From an uncultured Thermoleophilia bacterium (GTDB taxonomy: Bacteria > Actinomycetota > Thermoleophilia > Miltoncostaeales > Miltoncostaeaceae): DNA of 56,866 nucleotides. Shown one piece after another: positions 49,536-56,022 of the stretch (positions within the stretch are counted from its first letter, which is position 1; every line of letters starts with the position of its first letter). The stretch covers positions 1-56,866 of the forward strand of contig CALIKX010000013.1 in the NCBI GenBank assembly GCA_938017905.1. The letters run 5' to 3'. Below the pieces are notes generated by a model, which had not been told where the DNA came from, did no database searches, and worked only from the letters and a program-made list of their open reading frames with translations. The translations under genes were made by a program, and so were the position numbers.

Positions 49536-50114
49536 ATGGGTACCGGATCCTCGGGCGGCGGCGCCAATCAGTGGGCACGTCCCGTACTGCTCGCCGTGTC
49601 GTGCATCGTCATCGGCTTCGTCATCGGATGGTTCGCCAGGGGTGACGGCGGGGGCGTGGTGCTGCCCACCGTCGCGGACGCCGTGGAGACCACCGCGACG
49701 GTGGCGAGCGTGGACACCACCGGCACCTCGACCACCTTCGACACCACCGGCACCACGGCGACCACGGGCACGACCGGCACGACCGGCACGACCGGCAGCA
49801 CGGTCACGGGGGCCCCGGCGCGCAACCAGATCAACCTGGTGATCCTCAACGGAACCGAGACCGCCGGCCTGGCGGGCAAGACCCAGACCCAGGCCGAGTC
49901 CATCGGCTACACCACTGTGGGCATCGGTGACGCACCCGAGACGCAGGCAACCACCGTTGCCTACTACCGCACGGGTGAGCAGGCCGCCGCACAGCAGGTG
50001 GCCGCCGACCTCGGCGCGCAGACCGAGGAGGCCCTCACCGACGGCAGCCCGATCGAGTCGGCCGCCGTCACGGTGCAGCCGGACGTCGACGTGGTGCTCG
50101 TGCTCGGGGGATGA
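49536..50114 (+). CDS. membrane-anchored LytR_C domain protein
   Basis: A 192-residue protein with one membrane helix near residues 16-35, a Thr/Gly linker (about 50-90, encoded by tandem ACGACCGGC units), and a C-terminal LytR_C domain: INLVILNGTETAGLAGKTQTQAESIGY and VDVVLVLGG are typical. These domains occur on LytR-CpsA-Psr wall ligases and on stand-alone anchored proteins; no catalytic LCP domain is present here. ATG 49536 is set by the -10 box, not the earlier ATG 49512. The stop overlaps the fusion gene by ATGA. Confidence 0.83.
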   Translation: MGTGSSGGGANQWARPVLLAVSCIVIGFVIGWFARGDGGGVVLPTVADAVETTATVASVDTTGTSTTFDTTGTTATTGTTGTTGTTGSTVTGAPARNQINLVILNGTETAGLAGKTQTQAESIGYTTVGIGDAPETQATTVAYYRTGEQAAAQQVAADLGAQTEEALTDGSPIESAAVTVQPDVDVVLVLGG

Positions 50115-52600
50115 GCCTCGTCGCGGGGCCCGGCCTGAGGGTCGGCCTCCGCCTGCCGCAGTACGCGTCGTCATGGCCTGACCTGCGTGATGCCGCCATC
50201 CGGGCGGAATCACTGGGATTCGACTCCGCGTGGCTGAACGACCACCTGTGGACGCCCGGGCGGCTGCACGGCGATGACGCCGTCGATGCCTTCACTGGGC
50301 TGGCGGCGGTGGCCGCGGTCACCGACCGCATCACGCTGGGCACTGCCGTGCTGTCGGCCTCGTACCGCCCCGCGCCCCTGGCGGCGAAGATGGCCTCGGT
50401 GCTGGACGTCATCAGCGGCGGACGGCTGGTGCTGGGCATCGGGACCGGATCCGACGCCGCCGAGCACCGCGCCTATGGATACCCCTTTCCGCCCGCCCGC
50501 GCGCGCACCGCCGGCCTGGTGCAGGCCCTCGACGTGCTGGAGGCCATGTGGAGATCACCCGATGGCGCCTCGATCGCGGGATCGATCGACGAGGCCCCGT
50601 GCAATCCGCCGCCCATCACCCTCCCCCGGCCGCCGGTACTGGTGGCCGCCCACCGGCCGGGCCTGCTGCGGATGGCAGGGGCACGGGCCGACGGGCTGTT
50701 CGCCGCATTCCTGACGCCGGAGGACCTGCGGGAGCGGGTCGCCATCGCCCGCAATGCGCGGCTCGAGGCCGGCGGATCCGATGACCTGCGCGTGGCCGTG
50801 TACCTGTACGCGCTGCCCATGCGCGACGAGGACGAGGCCCTCGGCTGGATCGCCCCCGAGGCGCGCGCACTCGGGTCGTCACCGCGGTCGCTGCTGAAGT
50901 GGCTCGGCACCCGGGGCCTTGTGGCACCGCCCGCGGCAATCGCGGCCGCGCTCGCGCGCTACGCCGACGCCGGGGCCACCGACGCCGTGCTGGTGTTGCC
51001 CAACCGCGTGCCCCCGGAGGCTGTCGACGCCCTGGCCGAGGTGCGCACCGTGAGCCCCGACGAGGGCGGCGCAGAGCACCCCGCCCCGAGCGGCGACGCG
51101 CGACGGGTGGCATCCGCGCGCCACAACCTGGTGGACCTGCTGGTGGAGCAGCACCGTCGCGCGGGGCGCGGCGGGGACCCCGCGGTCAGCGACCACGACG
51201 GCACCTGGGACTACGACGCGCTGTCACTCGCCATGCGGAGGGCGGCGGCCGCGCTCCGGGCAGCCGGACTGCGCGCGGGGCAGCACGTGGCCGTGGTCAT
51301 GCGCGACGGACGCCCCTGGGTGCAGGCCGTGCTTGGCGTGGCCGCGGCGGGGGGCGTGGCGATACCCCTTGACCCCGACACCGACCCCGGGGCACTGGAG
51401 GACGTGCTGGGCGACGCCGCGGTGGCGATGGTGCTGGCCGACCATACGGTGCCCGGCGGTTCATGGCGGGTGGTCGGCAGCGACGTGCTGAACGCAGGGC
51501 GGGCCGCGGGTATCGCGCCGGTGCACCCGGAGGACCTCGCTTACATCATCTACTCGTCGGGATCCACGGGGCGGCCGAAGGGCGCCATGCACGCGCATCG
51601 CGACATGCGGACCTCCGTGGAGGGCTACGCCGACCAGGTGCTGGGCCTCGCCCCCGGCGATACCTGCCATGCGGTGTCGCGCGGCTTCACCTCGCTGGGA
51701 TTCGGCAATGGGTTCTTCCGGCCCCTCGGGCGCGGAGCACATGTGGTGCACCTGCCCACCCGCCCGACCGTGCGCACCGTCACCCGCGCGTGCGCCGCGC
51801 ATGGGGTGACGGTGCTCTCCGGCGTACCCACGTTCTGGTCGCAGCTGGCCGCCTTCCTCGACCGCCACCCCGGCGAGCGCGCCACGCTGCGGGGCCTGCG
51901 ACTGGGGGTGTCGTCGGGTGACTCCCTGCCCGGGCCGGTGCTGGAGCGGCTGGCCGAGGTGCTGCCCGACCTCGACGTTCTGGAGGGGTTCGGGTGCTCC
52001 GAGGCGTCCAACATCGTGCTGTCCACGCGGGAGGGCGAGCACCTGCCCGGGTGCCTGGGTCACCCCGTTCCGGGCGCCGAGGTGTCGCTGCGCGATGAGG
52101 ACGGTGCGCCGGTGGCGCCCGGAACGCCCGGGCGCCTGTGGATCCGGTCCGAGAGCAACACGTCCGGGTACTGGCGGCGCGCCAACCTGACCCGCGACCT
52201 GCTGCACGGCGAGTGGGTGCGCATGGGCGACATGCTGGTGGAGGACGACGGGGTATACCGGCACGTAGGGCGCGCGGACGACCTGTTCAAGGTGGATGCC
52301 ATGTTCGTGAGCCCCGTGCAGGTGGAGGCCGTGGTGCTGGAGCACCCCGCCGTGGCCGAGGCCGCCGTGGTGGGGCGTGCCGACACGCGGGGCCTGATGC
52401 GCGCCGTGGCGGTGGTGGTGGCATGCGACGGCGCGGATCGCGAGGGCGCGGACGATCAGATCCGGCGCTCGGTGGCCCATGCGCTGGGTCCGCACTGCGC
52501 GCCCGCGGAGATCGAGTGGCGCGACGGGTTGCCCCGGCTGCCGTCGGGCAAGGTCGCACGCCGCGCCCTGCGCGACGGTACGGGCCCTTCAGACTCCTAG
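50111..52600 (+). CDS. fusion of LLM-class F420-type oxidoreductase and aryl-CoA ligase
   Basis: An 829-residue single frame with two enzymes. Residues 1-315 are a luciferase-like TIM barrel: VGLRLPQYASSWPDLRDAAIRAESLGFDS, the ISGGRLVLGIGTG segment and EHRAYGYPF are typical of F420-dependent oxidoreductases. Residues about 335-829 are an ANL adenylating enzyme near benzoate-CoA ligases: YIIYSSGSTGRPKG (478-491), SLGFGNGFFRPLGRGA, GVPTFWSQL, GCSEASN, GDMLVEDDGVYRHVGRADDLFKV and PSGKV with the catalytic Lys at 814. There is no carrier domain. A linker near 313-335 joins them. The pair could activate an aromatic acid and reduce or oxidise it; this is inference. Confidence 0.9.
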   Translation: MSLVAGPGLRVGLRLPQYASSWPDLRDAAIRAESLGFDSAWLNDHLWTPGRLHGDDAVDAFTGLAAVAAVTDRITLGTAVLSASYRPAPLAAKMASVLDVISGGRLVLGIGTGSDAAEHRAYGYPFPPARARTAGLVQALDVLEAMWRSPDGASIAGSIDEAPCNPPPITLPRPPVLVAAHRPGLLRMAGARADGLFAAFLTPEDLRERVAIARNARLEAGGSDDLRVAVYLYALPMRDEDEALGWIAPEARALGSSPRSLLKWLGTRGLVAPPAAIAAALARYADAGATDAVLVLPNRVPPEAVDALAEVRTVSPDEGGAEHPAPSGDARRVASARHNLVDLLVEQHRRAGRGGDPAVSDHDGTWDYDALSLAMRRAAAALRAAGLRAGQHVAVVMRDGRPWVQAVLGVAAAGGVAIPLDPDTDPGALEDVLGDAAVAMVLADHTVPGGSWRVVGSDVLNAGRAAGIAPVHPEDLAYIIYSSGSTGRPKGAMHAHRDMRTSVEGYADQVLGLAPGDTCHAVSRGFTSLGFGNGFFRPLGRGAHVVHLPTRPTVRTVTRACAAHGVTVLSGVPTFWSQLAAFLDRHPGERATLRGLRLGVSSGDSLPGPVLERLAEVLPDLDVLEGFGCSEASNIVLSTREGEHLPGCLGHPVPGAEVSLRDEDGAPVAPGTPGRLWIRSESNTSGYWRRANLTRDLLHGEWVRMGDMLVEDDGVYRHVGRADDLFKVDAMFVSPVQVEAVVLEHPAVAEAAVVGRADTRGLMRAVAVVVACDGADREGADDQIRRSVAHALGPHCAPAEIEWRDGLPRLPSGKVARRALRDGTGPSDS

Positions 52601-52656
52601 AAAACGCGGGGTCCACGCGCCGCCAAACGGCGGGCGGGTCGGCGCGCCCCGGCTGA

Positions 52657-52662
52657 TACCGT
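52657..52662 (+). promoter_or_regulatory. candidate -10 box of the ZIP transporter
   Basis: TACCGT ends 8 nt before ATG 52670. No Shine-Dalgarno sequence. A weak CCGCC/GGCGG hairpin just upstream may end the fusion-gene transcript. Confidence 0.55.
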
Positions 52663-52669
52663 CGCCTCA

Positions 52670-53461
52670 ATGTCGACGGTCGCCGTGGCACTCCTCATCA
52701 CTCTGCTGGCAGGCCTGGCGACCGGGCTCGGCGGACTCGTCGCCGTGTCGGGCCGGCGCGGCAGCCCCGCGTTCCTTGCCATCGCCCTGGCCTTCAGCGC
52801 CGGGGCGATGCTGTATGTGTCGTTCGCCGAGATCATGCCGAAGGCGATCGACGCGCTGGGCGGCGGGACCGGATCCCGGGGCCTGGCCGTGGCCAGCGCC
52901 GGGTTCTTCGCCGGCATCGCGGCCGTGGCGCTGCTGGATCGCCTGCTGGCACGCATGCAGGCGCGGGGCCGCGCCCGCGCCGCGCGCGAGGAGGGCTCCG
53001 CGCGCAACCGGCTGCTGCGCATGGGGATCCTCATCGGCCTCGTGGTGGCGCTGCACAACTTCCCCGAGGGCCTGGCCACGTTCCTGGTGCTGATCGAGCA
53101 GCCCGAGGTGGGGCTGGCCATCGCGGTGGCAATCGCCATCCACAACATCCCGGAGGGCATCGCTGTCGCCGCACCCATCCACGAGGCCACCGGCAGCCGC
53201 GCCCGCGCGGTCGGGGCATCCCTGGTCGCGGGCCTTGCCGAGCCGGTCGGGGCGCTGGCCGGCTACGCAGTGCTCGGGCCCGTGCTCGGGGATGCCGTGT
53301 TCGGCTTCGTGTTCGCCGGCGTCGCGGGGGTAATGGTGTTCATCTCCATCCACGAGTTGCTGCCCGCGGCGCGCGAGCACGGGCGTCCGCTGCTGGCCAC
53401 CAACGGGGCCGTCGCCGGCATGTTCGTGATGGCCGCGTCGCTGGTACTGCTGCAGGCCTAG
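52670..53461 (+). CDS. ZIP family metal transporter (ZupT-like)
   Basis: A 263-residue membrane protein with about eight helices. HNFPEGLATFLVL and HNIPEGIAVAAPI are the paired metal-binding motifs of helices 4 and 5 in bacterial ZupT-type ZIP transporters that take up zinc and other divalent metals. A charged cytoplasmic loop rich in Arg/Ala sits near residues 93-113, where eukaryotic members have His. The TAG stop interlocks with the HAD gene through CTAG. Confidence 0.9.
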   Translation: MSTVAVALLITLLAGLATGLGGLVAVSGRRGSPAFLAIALAFSAGAMLYVSFAEIMPKAIDALGGGTGSRGLAVASAGFFAGIAAVALLDRLLARMQARGRARAAREEGSARNRLLRMGILIGLVVALHNFPEGLATFLVLIEQPEVGLAIAVAIAIHNIPEGIAVAAPIHEATGSRARAVGASLVAGLAEPVGALAGYAVLGPVLGDAVFGFVFAGVAGVMVFISIHELLPAAREHGRPLLATNGAVAGMFVMAASLVLLQA

Positions 53462-54261
53462 TCCGCGAGCAGGGCGCCCAGGTCGTCCGCCACGGCCACG
53501 GGGCGCGCACCGCGCCAGGCGTCGGCCTCATCGCGGCTGGTCACCCCACTCAGTACCAGCGCCGCATCCAGCCCGGCGGCCACCGCGCCGCCCACGTCGG
53601 AGTCCAGACGGTCGCCCACGGCCAGCACGGGCCCGTCCACGGCCAGCCGCTCACGGGCGATGCGCCAGGCGTCCGGGCCGGGCTTGCCCACCGCCACGGC
53701 CTCCGCGCCGGATGCGTATTCCACATAGGCCACGACCGCCCCGGTGCCTGGCACCACCCCGTTCTCCGACGGCACCAGCCGGTCACGACCCGTCGCGATG
53801 ACCGGTGCTCCCCGGTGCGCGGCGCGCACCGCCCAGGTGAGCTCCCGGTAGGACAGGTCGGGGTGACCCGCCAGCACCACCACGTCGGCATCCGCCACGT
53901 GCGATTCGCGGGAGACCACGCGCAGGCCCGCCGCCTGGACGTGGCGCACCATCGCAGGGCTCCCCACAACGACGGCCACGCCACCGGCGAAGCGCTCGGC
54001 CAGGTACCCCTGCATGACCACTCCGGATGTCACCACCTCATGCGCCGAGCCACGCACCCCGTGGCCCCACAGCCGCTGCACGACGTCCTCGGGTGCCGAC
54101 CGCGGGTCGTTGGTCAGGAACACCAAGGGCTTGCCTGATGCCCGCCAGCGGTCGACCGCCTCGGGCGCGCCCGGCACCGCATGCGCACCCACCCATAGGC
54201 AGCCGTCCAGGTCGAGGATGAGTCCGGCGTACCGCGAGGCGATCGGGGGCGTGCCCGTCAT
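53458..54261 (-). CDS. HAD superfamily IIA (NagD-like) phosphatase
   Basis: A 267-residue hydrolase. LILDLDGCLWVG has the nucleophile Asp pair of motif I, VFLTNDPRS is motif II with Thr/Asn, and KPGPDAW carries the motif III Lys, followed by AVGDRLDSDVGGAVAAG with motif IV acids. The cap is of the C2 class as in NagD and 4-nitrophenylphosphatase. Probable substrates are small phosphomonoesters such as nucleotides or glycerol phosphate. ATG 54261 has TAGCAT 7 nt upstream. Confidence 0.9.
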   Translation of the reverse strand: MTGTPPIASRYAGLILDLDGCLWVGAHAVPGAPEAVDRWRASGKPLVFLTNDPRSAPEDVVQRLWGHGVRGSAHEVVTSGVVMQGYLAERFAGGVAVVVGSPAMVRHVQAAGLRVVSRESHVADADVVVLAGHPDLSYRELTWAVRAAHRGAPVIATGRDRLVPSENGVVPGTGAVVAYVEYASGAEAVAVGKPGPDAWRIARERLAVDGPVLAVGDRLDSDVGGAVAAGLDAALVLSGVTSRDEADAWRGARPVAVADDLGALLAD

Positions 54262-54267
54262 GGCGTG

Positions 54268-54273
54268 ATGCTA
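54268..54273 (-). promoter_or_regulatory. candidate -10 box of the HAD gene
   Basis: On the minus strand TAGCAT ends 7 nt before ATG 54261. It stands 10 bp from the opposing uspA box. Confidence 0.6.
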
Positions 54274-54283
54274 CCCGGGCCCC

Positions 54284-54289
54284 TACGAT
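54284..54289 (+). promoter_or_regulatory. candidate -10 box of the UspA gene
   Basis: TACGAT ends 7 nt before ATG 54296. Together with the HAD box it fills a 34-nt divergent intergenic region. Confidence 0.6.
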
Positions 54290-54295
54290 GGGCGC

Positions 54296-54727
54296 ATGGA
54301 GACCTACCGTCATGTGGCCGTGGCCGTGGAGGACAGCCCCGGATCGCACAAGGCCCTGGACGAGGCCGTGCGCATGGCATCGCTCACGGGTGCGCGCCTG
54401 TCGGTGCTGCATGTGACCACCATCCCGCTGCCGCCGCCGTACATGGGCGAGGGCGGGGTGTTCCTGCCCGACCCCGAGGTGATGCAGGACGCCGCGCTCA
54501 CGTGGCTGCGCGAGATGCTGCAGGACATCCCGGGCGCGGAGCCGCACGTGCTGGAGGGCCATCCGCCCGAGGCGGTGTGCGTGTGGGCCGGCGAGAACGC
54601 CGTGGACCTGCTGATCGCGGGTGCCGAGCGCGGCCGGGTGGAGCGCCTGCTCTTGGGCAGCTTCGCGCTGCACCTGGCGCGTCACGCGCCGTGCGACATC
54701 CTGCTCGCGCGCCCCGACGCCTCCTAG
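54296..54727 (+). CDS. universal stress protein (UspA family)
   Basis: A 143-residue single-domain Usp. VAVAVEDSPGSHKALDEAVRMA opens the fold with the nucleotide Asp, ARLSVLHVTT is strand 2, and DLLIAGAERGRVERLLLGSFALHLARHAPCDILL contains a slightly altered ATP loop (G-x3-G then GS) and the final strand. ATP binding is plausible but the motif is not canonical. Such proteins aid survival in stress and energy limitation. Confidence 0.9.
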   Translation: METYRHVAVAVEDSPGSHKALDEAVRMASLTGARLSVLHVTTIPLPPPYMGEGGVFLPDPEVMQDAALTWLREMLQDIPGAEPHVLEGHPPEAVCVWAGENAVDLLIAGAERGRVERLLLGSFALHLARHAPCDILLARPDAS

Positions 54728-54800
54728 CCCTTACCCAATCCTTCCCATGCCCACGCCGAACCCCGCCCGCGGCGGTCCCCACGCGTGCCGCGGCGCTGAA

Positions 54801-54806
54801 TATGGT
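54801..54806 (+). promoter_or_regulatory. candidate -10 box of uppP
   Basis: TATGGT ends 9 nt before ATG 54815. No Shine-Dalgarno sequence. Confidence 0.5.
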
Positions 54807-54814
54807 GCCCGCCG

Positions 54815-55636
54815 ATGACCTGGTACGAGGCGATCGTCTACGGCGTGGTGCAGGGGCTCACGGAGTTCCTGCCCATCTCGAGTTCCGGCCACCTGCTGCT
54901 GGTGCCCGCCTTCTTCGGCTGGGAGGACCCCGGCGCCCTGTTCACGGCCGTGGTGCAACTGGGAACCATGCTGGCGGTGGTCCTGTACTTCTGGCGCGAC
55001 CTGGTGGCCGTGGCCACCACATGGGTGCGCTCGTGGACCAACCCCGCGCTGCGGTCCGACCTCAATGCGCGCATGGGGTGGTACCTGGTGATCGGCACCA
55101 TCCCCATCGTCGTGTTCGGCTTCATCTTCAAGGACCAGGTGGAGACGGCCGCGCGCAGCCTGTACATCGTCGGCACCGCGCTGATCGTGTTCGGGATCAT
55201 CCTCGGCCTCATCGACTGGCTCAGCCGCAAGACGCGACCCGTCACCTCGGTCGGCCGCAACGACGCCATCGTCATGGGCTTCGCGCAGGCACTGGCCCTC
55301 ATCCCCGGGGTGTCGCGGTCCGGCGCCACCATCAGCGCGGGCCTGCTGCTGGGCCTTACGCGCGAGGCGGCCGCGCGGTTCTCCTTCCTGCTGTCCATAC
55401 CCGCCATCGTGCTGTCGGGCCTATACGGGCTGTACGGCGAGCTGGGCTCGGGCGGCGGCGGCGTGGGGCTGGGATCGATCATCATCGCCACCATCGCCGC
55501 CTTCATCGTGGGATACGCCTCCATCGCGTTCCTGCTGCGCTGGCTGGCCCGCCACTCCCTCTACGTCTTCGTGGTGTACCGGGTGGCCCTGGGCGTGATC
55601 GTCCTGGCCCTAGCATCAGGCGGCGCGATCTCGTGA
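54815..55636 (+). CDS. uppP: undecaprenyl-diphosphatase UppP (BacA)
   Basis: UppP recycles undecaprenyl diphosphate to the monophosphate lipid carrier for wall synthesis, and its overproduction gives bacitracin resistance. The 273-residue membrane protein has the two family motifs: GLTEFLPISSSGHLLL near residue 14-29 with catalytic Glu and Ser, and PGVSRSGATISAGLLLGL near 166-183 with the catalytic Arg region. About eight helices are visible. The TGA stop lies in the loop of an 11-bp hairpin. Confidence 0.94.
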   Translation: MTWYEAIVYGVVQGLTEFLPISSSGHLLLVPAFFGWEDPGALFTAVVQLGTMLAVVLYFWRDLVAVATTWVRSWTNPALRSDLNARMGWYLVIGTIPIVVFGFIFKDQVETAARSLYIVGTALIVFGIILGLIDWLSRKTRPVTSVGRNDAIVMGFAQALALIPGVSRSGATISAGLLLGLTREAAARFSFLLSIPAIVLSGLYGLYGELGSGGGGVGLGSIIIATIAAFIVGYASIAFLLRWLARHSLYVFVVYRVALGVIVLALASGGAIS

Positions 55637-55649
55637 GTGATCGCGCCGC
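55620..55649. terminator. 11-bp hairpin with the uppP stop codon in its loop
   Basis: GCGGCGCGATC (55620-55630) pairs perfectly with 55639-55649; the loop TCGTGAGT contains the uppP TGA (55634-55636). The right arm ends 8 nt before the next -10 box. No U-run. Confidence 0.55.
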
Positions 55650-55656
55650 ACGGCGC

Positions 55657-55662
55657 TATCCT
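55657..55662 (+). promoter_or_regulatory. candidate -10 box of the small charged protein
   Basis: TATCCT ends 9 nt before GTG 55671. Confidence 0.5.
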
Positions 55663-55670
55663 CACGGATC

Positions 55671-55877
55671 GTGTTCGGAGCACATCACGACAGCACCCTC
55701 GCCCGCGCCAAGCGCAAGGCCGCGCAGGAGGCGAAGGAGAAGGAGCAGCGGCGCCACGAGATGATCGAGGCGCTGCGACGGGCCAAGGAGTCAGCGGACG
55801 ACCCCGCCGAGCAGGCCCGGCGCGACCGCGCCAAGCGCCACAGCGAGGTGCTGGAGCGCTGGCCCGCCAACTGGTAG
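55671..55877 (+). CDS. small highly charged helical protein
   Basis: A 68-residue protein, not recognised, made of charged helix: ARAKRKAAQEAKEKEQRRHEMIEALRRAKESADD and ARRDRAKRHSEVLERW. It has many Lys, Arg and Glu and no hydrophobic core, so it is probably a coiled coil or binds nucleic acid or a partner. GTG 55671 is supported by the -10 box, and the codon pattern is native. It stands between uppP and carD. Confidence 0.65.
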   Translation: MFGAHHDSTLARAKRKAAQEAKEKEQRRHEMIEALRRAKESADDPAEQARRDRAKRHSEVLERWPANW

Positions 55878-55910
55878 CCCTGCCTCGCGGGGGCACACCC
55901 GCAGGCGCGG

Positions 55911-55916
55911 TACAAT
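55911..55916 (+). promoter_or_regulatory. -10 box of carD
   Basis: TACAAT matches the sigma-70-type consensus well. The expected start near 55923 gives a leader of about 100 nt. No TTG-type -35 is at 16-18 nt, as is common for CarD-dependent promoters. An inverted repeat GCGGGGTC/GACCCCGC (55917-55924, 55941-55948) surrounds the start point. Confidence 0.55.
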
Positions 55917-55964
55917 GCGGGGTCAATAACGCCGGATCCGGACCCCGCGGCGGGGGCTTCCACG

Positions 55965-55998
55965 GCGTCGCCGTCCGGTGCAGCGCACCCGGCGACGC
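55965..55998 (+). promoter_or_regulatory. stable stem-loop in the carD leader
   Basis: GCGTCGCCG (55965-55973) pairs with CGGCGACGC (55990-55998); after a 3-nt bulge, GGTGC pairs with GCACC around an AGC loop. It ends 14 nt before the GAGGAG site at 56012-56017. Its role is unknown: mRNA stability or control of translation are options. Confidence 0.5.
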
Positions 55999-56022
55999 GT
56001 TCCGGTGGCACGAGGAGAGTGA

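Noticed and set aside
49740-49800. short tandem repeat as an independent element
   Set aside because: The ACGACCGGC units encode the Thr/Gly linker of the LytR_C protein and keep its frame.
55917-55948. carD leader attenuator formed by GCGGGGTC and GACCCCGC
   Set aside because: The expected start point near 55923 falls inside the left arm, so the RNA would not contain the full stem; it is more likely a DNA-level repeat, if anything.
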